Below, in pieces: positions 35,534 through 47,108 of a stretch of 64,000 bases of DNA. The position numbers were made by a program, and so were the translations under genes. The notes below the pieces were generated by a model that was not told where the DNA came from, did no database searches, and saw only the letters and a program-made list of their open reading frames with translations. The first letter of the stretch is position 1. Each line of letters begins with the position of its first letter. Source of the DNA: Clavaria fumosa (taxonomy: Eukaryota > Basidiomycota > Agaricomycetes > Agaricales > Clavariaceae); assembly GCA_951802425.1 (NCBI GenBank), contig OX637805.1, positions 992,001-1,056,000 on the forward strand, written 5' to 3'.

Positions 35534-38500
35534 CTACCATGGCGAGCCGCGGAAATTCGACGCGCCGCTGATGGAACCCCCGTGCGTCAGCTGTGTGGCA
35601 GCCATCAGAGAGGAGCGAAACCAGACTTGATGCCAGAAACTCACCGCATGATTAATCTGCTTGTGTATCAAACAAAGATCTGAGAGAATGGCGTGAGCGC
35701 AAGGCCGTCTGTCGTGGTGTATACGAAAACACCACTACCACGTACAATCGAGGTAAGACATTGCCGCATTGTTCTGGTCTTCTACAAGCATGTCGCTGAA
35801 CTCGATTTCAGTGGCGTCAATGTTCTGCCTCGCGATTAACATTTTGGGCGTCCACCCGCGTGTCGATTGTCGGTGGGTGAGGATGTTGCGGACTTGTGTT
35901 GACAGGGTGGTTTGTAGTTCTGGAAGCTTAGTCTGTATTTTTTGGGGCGATCCAATCAAGGACGGCAAGTCAAAGGAGGTTAAGCACTAACGAGGGAGGG
36001 ATTAAGCTTCATAATGTCATCAACTCCGAATAGATCGTCCAATATTGCCGGTGATACATTTGCACCAATCCAGAAGACCATGAATTCCTCGTTATCTGAG
36101 CGCAATGTAGAGAGTTTCTCACTATGTGAAACAAAAGAGACACAAGAAGCACCCTTCACCTATTAAATATACACCGTTTGAAGTCATGAAGATGTGACTA
36201 TCCCTCATAAGTGACGGGCAGGAAATGTCTCCCGTGGTAGGATCCGGAAGAGCAATGTCTGCCGACAGATCGTGCAGCGCTAGCAAGCGCGGATAGAGAT
36301 ACTGGATTGTGCTGCGAACGGACATAGAAAGGAGCCTGTGGGCATAGTAGTTCCGGACGTCGGGCGAGACGTTACGACCTAGAGAGCAACGTAAGCTTAT
36401 ATTCGGCTTGGGAGAGCGCAATCGAATTCGGCCGTACCTTTTAAGGGTTTGGACTTGAGGATACCCAACGTGTACACGGGTAGCGAGCGAAAAGCCTCCG
36501 GGATCAGGAGCTAGGAAAAGACAGTATCATTGCTCGGCGTCGCATAAAATCATGCCTAAACGCACCTGAGAATGTGGAGTGGACGCTCCACAATTTCTCC
36601 GATATCCCATCAACAACATAGAGCACTTCTCGGTCAAGTCTTCCCGGATGTGATTCATAGGTTGGCTCGTCCGATGCGAGATCGCTGGGTGAACAAACCG
36701 ACGACATTGAGCAAGGACCGGCTCAATCGAAACGGAAACACACTGGCCAACCGACCTTCTCGAGCCAGATGACAAACCACCGTCTCCATATCGGCATGCT
36801 CAAACACGTTCCCAGGCAGCGCCACGACGGGCAGCGCGACATTGCACACCCTAACCCGTCTCTCGCCGCGCACCGTCGTGTACAGCACCGCGCTCTGCAG
36901 ATACACCTGCTCGCGCTCGTCGAGGCGCTGCGTGTGCTGCACCGCCGCTGATACCGCGTGGTCCGCCGTGAGAATCCCGAACTCGACCTCCGTCACATGT
37001 CGCTGGAAGAGACAACCCCGGTACGACGACGACGCGATGCGCAGCCCCGGAGAGCAGCGGATCTTGAGCGACGCGTTGAACCCCATCGTGCGTGTACAGA
37101 CGCGCCGTAGCTGCGAGAGGAGGATCGGCCCATCTGTCGGCCCGTGGAACCGTGGGTGGAAGAATATGTCGCCTCCCGTCATGGACGAAACCACGCCTGC
37201 CAAGTCCCATCAAATCACTAGCGTGAGCACCACATGTCGAGTGAACATGAAAAAAAGATGTAGCGCAAACCCACCAATACTCCCTACCCCGACCTCCCTC
37301 TCTCCAGCGATCCACATGCAGACGCCGACGCCCTCGCCGACCATCTCCTCGCCGATCTGGGGCCACGTCCTGTCTGTGGGGACGTACAGCGTGTACTCCT
37401 TGTCCGTGTTGAACAAGGCCGACGTGGACGCAGAGGTGGACGGGTTCAGCGCGCCCGGGCCGACGCGCGGAAGCGTGGACTGGAAGACGAGCACCGCACC
37501 GCCTCGGTTCGCCTGTTAGAACGAATCAAATGTGAAGGAAGTTTCGCGTGGGGGGCGCGTGTGTCAAGGAGAGGGATGTCGGAGGGCCAGAGTGAGCGTG
37601 AGCCAACTTCGGAAGAATGCGAATACCGGCCTTACCAAACACGCCATGGACGCTCGCAGGGCAGAACCAAGACACGAGTCGTTGATGGCGGTTTGTTGAT
37701 ATCTATCCGGGAGGGCAGACAAGAGGGAGTGGATCTGCTGACTTTGAACGACGGACCAAGCGTGATAAGAGTGGTGTTTGTTGTCGTAGAAATACAGCAA
37801 AGTGTTCAGCTCGGGCAACTCTCGCCGAGCAAAATGGAGAGGCTCGACTTACCGTGCGCGAGGGTCGTACGGGTCGACAAAAAGACCATCCGCAAGCGGC
37901 GAAAAAGGTTCCTCTATGTCCGGAACAACAATCATGGGAGGTGAAGAAGCCAATGACTGAGCCACACCATATCGCGTGAGCTCAGGTCGGGGATAGCGAA
38001 GGACACTCACGCCGAGATGATAGAAATGCAACGTGCGGTCAAACGTGATGATAGCGACCCGACTTCCGCGCGGCCAGTCCGCGCTACGCCCACCCTTGCC
38101 TTCCTCTTTCTGACTGTCCTCTTCACGGTCGTCGCCCAGCGGGGCGGCCTCATCCTCTCCAAAGAGCACCGAGCACAGCGCGCCGCAGACGCTCCTCAAG
38201 AACCCGCCCCCCACCGCGTCCCGCGACACGTCCAGGGCGACAACGAAGTCCATCTGGCGCGGCTCGCGGCCGTCCGCAGCCCGGCGCGCGGGGTCCGGGA
38301 GTGGCGAGTAGTAAGGCGGAGTGATGCGCGGTGGGGGCGGGGGCGCCCAGTACGCCGTGCACGACGCGGGGATGGAAAAATCGACCGTGCCCTTGCAGAG
38401 CTCGGGGCGGTTGTACAAGTCCTCACGGATGAGGTTGGCCGTGAGCGGCGAGAAGTACTCCGGGGGTACTGAGAGCTGTAGAGTCGGCCACCATGCATAG

Positions 38501-39088
38501 AAAGGAACGAAACGACGAAGCGTAATGAAGAAATCACAACGGAGGACATACCATCCATTTCCTTCCCGCAGAGATTACACCGCCATTTCTGGCCTCCAGC
38601 GACCCACTTGATCCAAGGGTTCAAATATGCGCGGCACTGCACGCACCTCAGCGGGCCGTCCTCAGGGCACTGTACGACCGGCACGGGCTCCTCGCGCGGG
38701 TGGTCTGGGTCCGCAAACGGCTGCAGCATGACCGCGAGCGGGATGCCGCAGTCGTCCGCCACCGTGCCCGAGGCGGGCACGGCCCAGGTGCTCACGCGGA
38801 GGAACTTGGGCGACGAGTTGCCCTGGTCGAGCGCGACGAATTGCGTCGTGGACAGCGGGACATGCGATCCCGGCAGCGTCTGGAATTCGCGGTTCTCCCA
38901 TTGGTTGCGATCCGCTTCTATGGCGTCGATGGGCGACGGCGCTTGGCGCGGGTCGATGGCGGCGCGCAGACCTGTTTCCGACGTTTATTTTGGGGGCGCA
39001 TGTCGATGAGAGACAGGGAACACACGCCTTGAAAAGCCTGGCCGGATGTGTGTGGTGGTTGGGGTATGTGTTGCGCGTACCCATACAT
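35534..39088 (-). CDS. SEC24: COPII coat cargo adaptor, Sec24 family
   Basis: Sec24-family subunit that selects cargo on ER-derived COPII vesicles as a Sec23/Sec24 dimer. Fourteen exons on the minus strand: 39088-39028, 38971-38552, 38468-38011, 37956-37853, 37741-37636, 37512-37275, 37196-36756, 36684-36566, 36510-36438, 36378-36160, 36095-35992, 35932-35746, 35679-35645, 35590-35534; 873 residues. The zinc finger reads [12 protein letters not shown] and [11 protein letters not shown]. The trunk domain has [29 protein letters not shown] and [12 protein letters not shown]. The beta-sandwich and helical domains include [18 protein letters not shown] and [18 protein letters not shown]. The gelsolin-like domain has [20 protein letters not shown]. 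The N-terminal Pro/Gln region is short (about 20 residues before exon 2). Intron 1 fits best with a GC donor. Whether it is the Sec24 or Lst1/Sfb3 paralogue is undecided. Confidence 0.92.
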
Positions 39089-40340
39089 GATCCCCACAGA
39101 GGATGGGCTTTTGGTATGCGGAGTGTGTGGCTTGAGGCGTTGTTTGGCATTGCTCTGGAACAAATCAGGCTCAAACGGGCTTGTTACTGTCCCTCGGACT
39201 CCCTCCTCGACGTCTAGTACGCCCTACTCGTAATCCAGAAACGTCTCAGACGCGCTGATCAGCGTGCAGGCGATCCCAAGGAATCACGTCAAAATTTACA
39301 CTCTAAGATTGCGTATGGCTGCGTGTCATGGCGGCTGCGTGTCATGACGGCTGCGTGTCATGACGACGGCGAGAACTCACTTGGCACGCTTCACGAACGC
39401 TCGAAACTTTGGGCAACGGAAAATTCTTGGTCTGCGCCTCAGGCGTCAGGCTTGGGATCTTGGCACGCAAACGACCGGCGAATATCAAATGTCCTGACTG
39501 GCTACGTTGATTACAACATTCGTCTATCAACTGAAACGACCCATTCGACGCCATCGTCTGACTTGCACTTGATCATGAGGGCCTCCGCAGAAGTGCACAG
39601 TACAAGGCGTGGCAGGGCCGCGTCGACAAGCGCAAGCCAAGTGTATAGAAGCGCGGTATATTCCTTTAGACGACGCATGATGGCGCGGACGCCAAGACGG
39701 TAATCGCCCACTTCAACGGCAGATTACATGCGCAGGTCTATAGCCTCTGGCGCCGCCCATCCACCCGAAGCCACCACCGATTAGAGGTTACGCCCGTTGG
39801 CCTTGATCTCCTCCTCTACAGACTGCGTGGATGTTTCTTATCGACGTATAGAGCCACGTGTGCTCTCTGGAATGCCTACGATGGTACCTATATGCGGGGT
39901 AGCGTCGCACGTGTCTCATAGCTCAAAGGTCTTGTGGACAGTCAAATTCTACAGACCGAGATGCCGAGATGCCGAACCCGTTCCACCCGTATCAAGTTCG
40001 CCGTTCAGCTTTTAGGCTCTCACCGTCTTCAGCTTCCTTCCTACCTTCTCCATCGCTCCGCAAAGCTTTTCACCCCACGATGCTGACCTATTATCGTCTG
40101 GTTGAATGTTGAAACGTTGAAGACCTGTACACGCTTGCTATTATAGTGGAGGCCTTGTGATGCCCGCTCGTGATCCGTTTTAGCATTTCGTCACTCGTCC
40201 GATCACCTCAGATCCATCCCAGCGTCCGTACCCGTGGCGGGCTCAACAGGCACACCGAAGTATGAAAGGATCTTGTATATATACCCAGGTCGTTCGGGTG
40301 CTCTCTCACGCCGGGAATTCACCGCTCTCCCTCCCGAACC
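39089..40340. other. gene-poor interval before the CE4 cluster
   Basis: A 1.25-kb interval. On the minus strand at about 39369-39711 there is a coding-looking frame (RRLKEYTALLYTWLALVDAA), but it lacks a clear start and is broken by an in-frame stop, so it may be a relic or an unresolved small gene. The right part is the promoter of CE4 copy 1, with TATATATA at 40276-40283, about 60 bp before the ATG. Confidence 0.35.
39317..39364. repeat. 16-bp tandem repeat, three copies
   Basis: Three head-to-tail 16-bp units starting GGCTGCGTGTCATG at 39317, 39333 and 39349. The second and third are identical and the first differs at one base. Unit length is not a multiple of three, so a coding role is unlikely. 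Confidence 0.9.
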
Positions 40341-41462
40341 ATGATCTTTCCCGACATCGTCCGTCTCAGCCTTCTCACCACTTTAGCGTTGGTGTGCGCT
40401 GCGCCCCTTGACGAACCGGCCGTCGAGAGGCGTCAAAGCCTTGCTGAGGTTATTGGCCATTGCAACGCACCAAACACAGTGGCCCTAACCTTTGACGATG
40501 GACCTTTCCTCTATACATATGTACGTTGGCTCATCTCTTTGATCGCTCAACGTATTGATCGCCGTGTCAGGATCTCGTCAATGTGTTGAACAAGGCCGGC
40601 GTGAAAGGCACATTCTTTTTCAATGGAAACAACTGTATGGCCTGAGTCATGAATATAAGTTATGACTATCAGCTGAGCATCTTCGCCAGTCGGCTGCATC
40701 TATGGTGGCGATAATCCCGACAAAGTCAGATACGTGTTCAACAATGGTCATCAAGTGCAGTTTGTCCCTCAGATTCTTCCGACCGTCGCTCTCTAACTTT
40801 AGGAACCCACAGGCCGCTTCCCATACTTGGTCACACAAAAATCTGACAAGCTTGAATCAGGATATGCTCCATGACGAGTTGTATGCATTTCTTTCGAGTG
40901 TTGCCACTCATGCGTGACATGAACTTAATTTAATCTTCAGTTACCGCGTCGAGCTCGCCCTGACGCGTCTCGTTGGCGTGAAGCCCGCGTTCGTCCGTCC
41001 CCCTTACGGCGGGTACAATGATCTTGTGCGCCAGGTTGCTTCAGTCCGCGGCCAAAAGCTCGTCACTTGGGACCTTGACGCGGGCGACGGGTTGGGCAAG
41101 CCTCCCGCGGAAAGCAAGGCTATTTATGACAATGTGGCACAGCGGCGCCCCTTGACCATCTTAGCCCTGAACCACGAGACCCACGGTGTGTGTCCGCGCG
41201 TTGTGTTTTACCTCTTCCTTCTTTTTACAAAATTTAATTAATTAATCAAAAAAATTCGCCGGCGGAGACAGAAAGAACTGTCCACGAAGTCATCCCATAT
41301 GCGATTCAACGCCTGAAAAATGCGGGTTACGTACTTGTCACGCTCGCCGAATGCCTCGGCCTGCCACCGTACCAGTCCGTGGGCCCCCCTCAACCGGTAA
41401 GGCCTCCACCCGGTCTCCGCACCGTCGTCCTAACTTTGACGCAGGGATCATGGAGCTGTTGA
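40341..41462 (+). CDS. CE4 polysaccharide (chitin) deacetylase, copy 1
   Basis: Secreted carbohydrate esterase family 4 enzyme (NodB domain), expected to remove N-acetyl groups from chitin or chitooligosaccharides. Seven exons: 40341-40520, 40571-40634, 40690-40754, 40813-40880, 40941-41185, 41272-41396, 41445-41462; 254 residues. The signal peptide is MIFPDIVRLSLLTTLALVCA. NodB motifs in order: MT1 ALTFDDGPFLY, MT2 ASHTWSHKNL, MT3 RPPYGGYND, MT4 TWDLDAGD, MT5 ILALNHETH. It ends GSWSC, the Cys-terminal ending shared by all copies, which probably forms a disulphide with the Cys before MT1 (IGHCNAPNT). It heads a six-member same-strand family and is the most diverged from copies 3-5. Confidence 0.92.
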
Positions 41463-41935
41463 TATGTTGGTTTGTTGAGCTTTGAGTCGTTCCGTCTTTG
41501 GTGTTTTCCTCTCTTCGTTTACGGGTTCACTCGGTTCATTCACAAGTTTGCAAGGACTATTCTTTTTCTCTGTTTCGTTTCTCTGTCATGTTGCACTGCA
41601 AAGACCTTTCCCAGAACGCTTCGTACGGACCTGTTTTTAATCATGGACCATTAGGAACCCACCTTTGTACAAGATAGACTACGACGCACTGTAATGGATG
41701 ATAGTGATCTATACTTCGTCTGCTGATGTGGCTGTGCCGCGCTCGTCGTTACTAAAAGCGGAGTTTAAAGTCATACAAAGTGTTACTGTACTATGCTATT
41801 ATCAGTGTTCCCGCTGCCACTTTAAGAGCAAATGCTTCGGGATGAGAAGCCCGGAGTTATCATCGCACACTTATATCCCCGTCGTAAGGCGGCTTTCAGG
41901 CGCTTGACCTTCTTCCCTTCTTCCCTCAGACAACC
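41463..41935. promoter_or_regulatory. CE4 intergenic 1-2
   Basis: A 473-bp spacer holding the 3' flank of copy 1 and the promoter of copy 2, with a TATA-like CTTATATCCCC at about 41871. Nothing else was recognised. Confidence 0.35.
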
Positions 41936-43059
41936 ATGGTGATCTTTTCAGCTATCGTCCATCTCGGTCTGCTCGCTGCTGCCACTCTGGTCAGCGCTGT
42001 GCCCCTCGACGCTCAACAGACCGTCATCCATCTCCAAGGCGTTGGTGATGTCATTACCAAATGTACTGTGCCCAACACGGTAGCCCTAACCTTTGACGAC
42101 GGGCCATACCTCTACACATACGTACGTCGAGCTTATCTCCGCTCTCTGTAAGTACTTCACCGCCGTATCAGGATATCGTCGGCGCATTGAACGCGGCCGG
42201 CGTCAAAGGCACATTTTTCTTCAATGGAAACAATTGTATGTCCGTGGTTGTGGTGATCGCCAAGCTGACCAACCTTCGCAAGATGGCTGCATCTACAGCG
42301 GCGACAACCCGGACAAAATCAGATACGTGGTAAACAGCGGCCACCAGGTACAGCGTCTCCCCCGGAACATTTCCAACCGTTGTTCTCACTCCATAATTCC
42401 GCAGGCTGCTTCCCATACCTGGGCGCACAAGGACTTGACGACCCTGAACTGGGATATGATCCACGACGAGTGGTACGCATCTCCCTCCTCCATCGATGTC
42501 TTCATCCTCCAACTTTGTTTCCCAGTTGGCGCGTCGAGCAGGCCCTGCTGCGCATTGCTGGCGTGTACCCCGCGTTCATGCGGCCCCCTTATGGCAGCTA
42601 CAACGATCTCGTGCACCAGGTCGCCACTGTCCGCAACCAGAGCCTCGTACTCTGGGACCTGGACGCAGGTGACGGGCTGGGCAAGTCACCCGAGGAGAGC
42701 CAAAGGATCTATGACGAGGTCATAAGTCGGCACCCTTCGACTATCCTGGCCCTAAACCACGAGACCCACGGTGCGTGTCCCTCTCCGTGTAACTCGCGCC
42801 CTTTTGCTGACCGCTATTCTTTATTTTTTTTGGGGGGGGGTTGGGCCTCGAAACAGAAAGAACCGCCCACCAGGTTCTTTGGTACGCAATCCAGCGCTTG
42901 AAAAGTGCAGGCTACGTACTCGTCACGCTCGCTGAATGCGTCGGCCAAGCGCCCTATCAGTACGTGACCAACCCTCAGCAGGTAAACGTCTCTTTTGCGC
43001 TCCCCCCGTCACCGCACCGTTTTCGCTCAAACTTGAAGCAGGGCACATGGACCTGCTGA
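41936..43059 (+). CDS. CE4 polysaccharide (chitin) deacetylase, copy 2
   Basis: Second tandem member with the same seven-exon layout: 41936-42121, 42172-42235, 42283-42347, 42405-42472, 42526-42770, 42857-42981, 43042-43059; 256 residues. Signal peptide MVIFSAIVHLGLLAAATLVSA. Motifs: ALTFDDGPYLYTY, ASHTWAHKDL, MRPPYGSYND, LWDLDAGD, ILALNHETH, ending GTWTC. All catalytic positions (Asp in TFDD, the two His of HTWAH, Arg of RPPYG, His of NHE) are present, so it should be active. Internal exon lengths (64, 65, 68, 245, 125, 18) are identical to those of copies 1, 3, 4 and 6, showing descent from one gene. Confidence 0.92.
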
Positions 43060-43871
43060 TGTGTTCTTCACTTCGGACTGTTTCTAAGCTTTCGTCTTCG
43101 TTTAACCCCACGGGTTCGCCCGTAAACTGCTCTCTTGCTCTCCTTCCTAGCTTTTCCAACTTGGACCTGTTGCGCTTCTTGTCAAAATGTTTTTGAAAGG
43201 GCGTTGTCGTTACTTACATGAATCTCCCGCCCGCCGATGTTGTGCACGGTATAAATGTCCATGGCGCCGTGTTGTTTTTATAAAATTACGAAATTGACTG
43301 TTTGCCGCTTACGCCACGTGCTCTTTCGCCTTTGAGGAAATTGGTAACGCAATTGGCGACCTCCTCATCAATACAGCGTCTCGTCCTATTTGCACCAGCC
43401 TTCTACCAGTATCACGAATCCAGTATGTTCCGAATACTGTATGGGGATTCAAATGCAGGCTAAAGGTATTGGTTCGGATGTTAGACGTCGTACCTTAGAC
43501 TGCCCAGACCAGTTTTCCCCCACGAATTCGATGAGACGCAATCTAGCGCTGTTGCCGGTTTCAAAGGCCACAAAAGGGAGCCGCAGTGACATATTCGTAT
43601 TCCCACTTCAGCGCTTCAGCACTAGCATCGCCCAGACGACCACCCACTACTGTCTTGGCTAATGCGCATCAATGATGGGTGTTATTATTCGAAGCAACTC
43701 CCATCTTCATTTGCCAAAATCGCAATACAGTCGTCTGTCCCGTATATGCGCTAGAACAGGCGAGACAGGTCCGTCCGATTCTCCCTTCCATGAGTAGTAT
43801 ATATAATCCCCCTTGCCACACGGGGGCTTTTTCTGGCACCGGGAATTTCGCCATTCTTGCTTCGCTAACCC
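43060..43871. promoter_or_regulatory. CE4 intergenic 2-3
   Basis: An 812-bp spacer. Its last 200 bp, from about 43672, contain TATATATAA at 43798-43806 and are nearly identical to the sequence before copies 4 and 5. No gene was seen in the rest. Confidence 0.5.
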
Positions 43872-45006
43872 ATGATGTTCTCTGCTATCGTCCGTCTCAG
43901 TTTGCTGGCTTCTCTGACCGCGGTCAGCTCTGCGCTCCTCGACGAACAGACAGTCATTCCGGGCACAATGGGTATAAACGTCTACAGTCAATGCACAGTA
44001 CCAAATACGGTAGCTTTGACCTTTGACGATGGTCCATATCTGTACACTTTCGTGCGTCCGCTCATCACTCTCATGTGTATGGGAAGTGTTCACCGCCATA
44101 TCAGCAAATCGTGGATATATTGAACAAAGCCGGAGCGAAAGGCACATTCTTTTTCAATGGGAAAAATTGTATGTCCGTGGTTGTGGGATGTGGGATGTGA
44201 TTGCCAAACTGACAACATTTGTGCAAGATGGCTGCATCTACAGCGACAACAACCCGGACAAGGTTAAATACGTGGTCAACCATGGCCACCAGGTACAACG
44301 TCTTCCCCCGAACCTTCCCAGCCATCGCGCTGATGCCATAAATGTGCAGGCCGCTTCTCATACCTGGTCGCACAGGGACTTGACTACCTTGGACTGGGAT
44401 TCCACCCACGACGAGTTGTAAGCATTTTCCCTCTTCTCGCTGGTTTCTTCGTCCTCTGACCGACGACCCATCCTTGTTTCCCAGCTGGCGCGTCGAGGAG
44501 GCCCTGATGCGTCTCGCCGGCGTACATCCCGCATTCATTCGGCCCCCTTATGGCAACTACAACGATCAAGTGGTCCAAGTCGCCACCATCCGCAACCAGA
44601 ACATCGTACTCTGGGACCTGGACTCAGGTGACTCGGTGGGCAAGTCACCCGAGGAGAGCAAAGCAATCTACGACGACATGGTGCGGCAACACCCCTCGTC
44701 TATACTGACCCTGAACCATGAACCGGACGGTGCGTGTTCCCCTCTCCTTGCGCGTTGTGTTGGCGTCTTTTCCTCAGCATTCTTTTTCTCTTTTTCCTCG
44801 CCGGGGGAGACAGAATCGACCGTCTACGATGTTCTTCCGCATGCAATCGAAGTCCTGCGAGGTGCAGGTTACAATCTCGTCACGGTTGCTGAATGTGTCG
44901 ATTTACCTCCCTATCAATGGGTTGGTAATCCTCAGAGTGTAAGGCCTTTGGGTCTTCTGTCCTCTCGCCTTTGCTCATATACGGACAGGGATCCTGGAGC
45001 TGCTAA
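43872..45006 (+). CDS. CE4 polysaccharide (chitin) deacetylase, copy 3
   Basis: Third tandem member. Exons: 43872-44051, 44105-44168, 44228-44292, 44350-44417, 44485-44729, 44814-44938, 44989-45006; 254 residues from the first of two adjacent ATGs. Signal peptide FSAIVRLSLLASLTAVSSA. Motifs: ALTFDDGPYLYTF, ASHTWSHRDL, IRPPYGNYND, LWDLDSGD, ILTLNHEPD, ending GSWSC. All catalytic residues are kept. It is the intact member of a recently amplified trio (copies 3-5) that shares promoter, introns and the PGTMGINVYS segment after the signal peptide. Confidence 0.92.
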
Positions 45007-45525
45007 CTGCACTCATTCCCACTCCTACGCTTATTAATAAATGGAGTACCAGGGCTCATGAAAAAAGTCAGGGTATGTACACATAGTAGGGTCAACCCGT
45101 GCAACGCTACAGCAGAGTGTAGGTAGTATGGGCGTTGTTGTTTGCCATCGACTATGCTATGGCTGAGCGCTGAGTACAGCGCTGAGTGTTGACCAGTTTT
45201 TCCCACGAATTCGATGAGACGCAAACTAGTAGCTGTGGTCGGTTTCATATGCCACCAATGGGAGCCACAGTGACACATTCGTATTCTAGGACGACTGCTA
45301 CTGTATTGGCTAACGGGCATCAATGATGGGCGTTATTATTTCGAAACAACCCTGTCTTCATTTGTCTAAACCGCAATACAGTCGTCTGTCCCGTATATGC
45401 ACTAGAACAGGCGAGACAGGTCCGTCCGATTCTCCCTTCCATGAGTAGTATATATAACCCCCCTTGCCACACGGAGGCTTTTTCTGGCACCGGGAATTTC
45501 GCCACTCTTGCTTCGCTAACCCACG
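45007..45525. promoter_or_regulatory. CE4 intergenic 3-4
   Basis: A 519-bp spacer with TATATATAA at 45449-45457. From about 45320 to the ATG it is nearly identical to the corresponding region of copy 3. Confidence 0.5.
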
Positions 45526-46645
45526 ATGTTCTCTGCTATCGCCAGTTTCAGCTTGCTGGCTGCTCTGACCGCGGTCAACTCTGCGCCTCTCGATGAACAG
45601 ACAGTCATTCCGGGCACAATGGGTATAAACGTCTACAGTAGTTGCAAACTACCATATACGGTAGCTTTGACCTTCGACGATGGTCCATATAAGTTTACTA
45701 CCGTGCGTCCGCTCATCACCCTCAGGTGTATGGGAGTGTTCACCGCCATATTAGAACGTCGTGGAAATATTGGACACTTTTGGAGCGAAAGGCACTTTTT
45801 TTTTCAATGGGAACAATTGTACGCCCGTGGTTGTGGAATGTGGGATGTGATCGTCAAACTGACAACGTTTGTGCAAGATGGCTGCATCTACAGCGGCGAC
45901 AACCCGGATAAAGTTAGACATGTAGTCAACCAGGGCCACCAGGTACAACGTCTTCCCCCGAGCCTTCCCAGTCGTCGTCTTGATACCATAAATGTGCAGG
46001 TTGCTTCCCATACCTGGTCGCACAAGAACTTGACTACCTTGAAATGGGATGCCATCCACGACGAGTTGTACGCATTTTCCCTCTTCTCGCTGGTTTCCTC
46101 ATCCTCTGACCAACGACCCATCCTTGTTTCCCAGCTGGCGCGTCGAACAGGCCCTGATGCGTCTCGCCGGCGTAAGGCCCGCGTTCATGCGGCCCCCCTA
46201 TGGCAAACTCAACAATCAAGTGTTCCAAGTCGCCCTCCAGCGCAACCAGAACATCGTGCTCTGGGACTTGGACTCAGGCGACTCAAAGGGCAAATCACCC
46301 GAGGAGAGCAAAGCTATCTATGACGAAGCGTTGCGGCAACACCCCACGTCTGTACTGGCCCTGAACAATGAACCGCACGGTGCGTGTTCTCTCCTTGCGC
46401 GTTGTGTTTGCGTCTTTTCCTCAGTATTCTTTTTCCTCGCTGGGGGAGACAGCTGCGACTGTCCTCAATGTTCTTCCGCATGCGCTCCAGATCTTTCAAG
46501 ATGCAGGTTACCAGCTCGTCACGGTTGCTCAATGCCTCAATTTACCTCCCTATCAATGGGTTGGTAAACCTCAGAGTGTAAGGCATTTGCATCTTCTATC
46601 CTCTCGCCTTTGCTCATATACTGACAGGGATCCTGGACCTGCTGA
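45526..46645 (+). CDS. CE4 deacetylase, copy 4, altered motif 5
   Basis: Fourth tandem member. Exons: 45526-45702, 45755-45818, 45878-45942, 46000-46067, 46135-46379, 46453-46577, 46628-46645; 253 residues, frame intact. Signal peptide MFSAIASFSLLAALTAVNSA. MT1 ALTFDDGPYKFTT, MT2 ASHTWSHKNL, MT3 MRPPYGKLNN and MT4 LWDLDSGD are present. MT5, however, reads LALNNEPH where the other copies have N-H-E, so the histidine that normally assists catalysis is an asparagine. It also changes Asn-Tyr-Asn to Lys-Leu-Asn after RPPYG. The enzyme may be weak, inactive or purely binding. Confidence 0.88.
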
Positions 46646-47108
46646 CTGCACATGTTTCCGTCCGGGAGCCGTTGGTCATTCCCACTTCTACGCTTATTGA
46701 TAAATGGAGTACCGGAGCTCATGAAAAAGTAAGGGTATGTACACACTAGCAGTCGACCCGTGCTACGCTACGGCAGAGTGTAGGTAGTATTGGCGTTGTT
46801 TGCCATCGACTATGCTATGACTGAGTACTGAGTGTTGACCAGTTTTTCCCACGAATTCCACCAATGGGAGCCGCAGTGACACATTCGTATTCCCGGACGA
46901 CTACTACTGTATTGGCTAACGGGCATCAATGATGAGCGTTATTATTCGAAACAACCTTGTCTTCATTTGCGAAAATGCCAAGACAATCATTCGTCCCATA
47001 ATATATGCGCTAGACAGGCGCGTCCGATTTCCGCTTCTATATAACCCCCCTGCCACACGGGGACTTTTTCTGGCACCGGGAATTTCGCCACTCTTGCTTC
47101 GCTGACCC
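46646..47108. promoter_or_regulatory. CE4 intergenic 4-5
   Basis: A 463-bp spacer with TATATAA at 47038-47044. It is homologous to the region before copies 3 and 4 but with small deletions. Confidence 0.45.

Noticed and set aside
39369..39711. Minus-strand frame RRLKEYTALLYTWLALVDAA, considered as a checkpoint-clamp-like protein
   Set aside because: Only vague similarity, no clear start, and a stop that would need a 34-nt intron.
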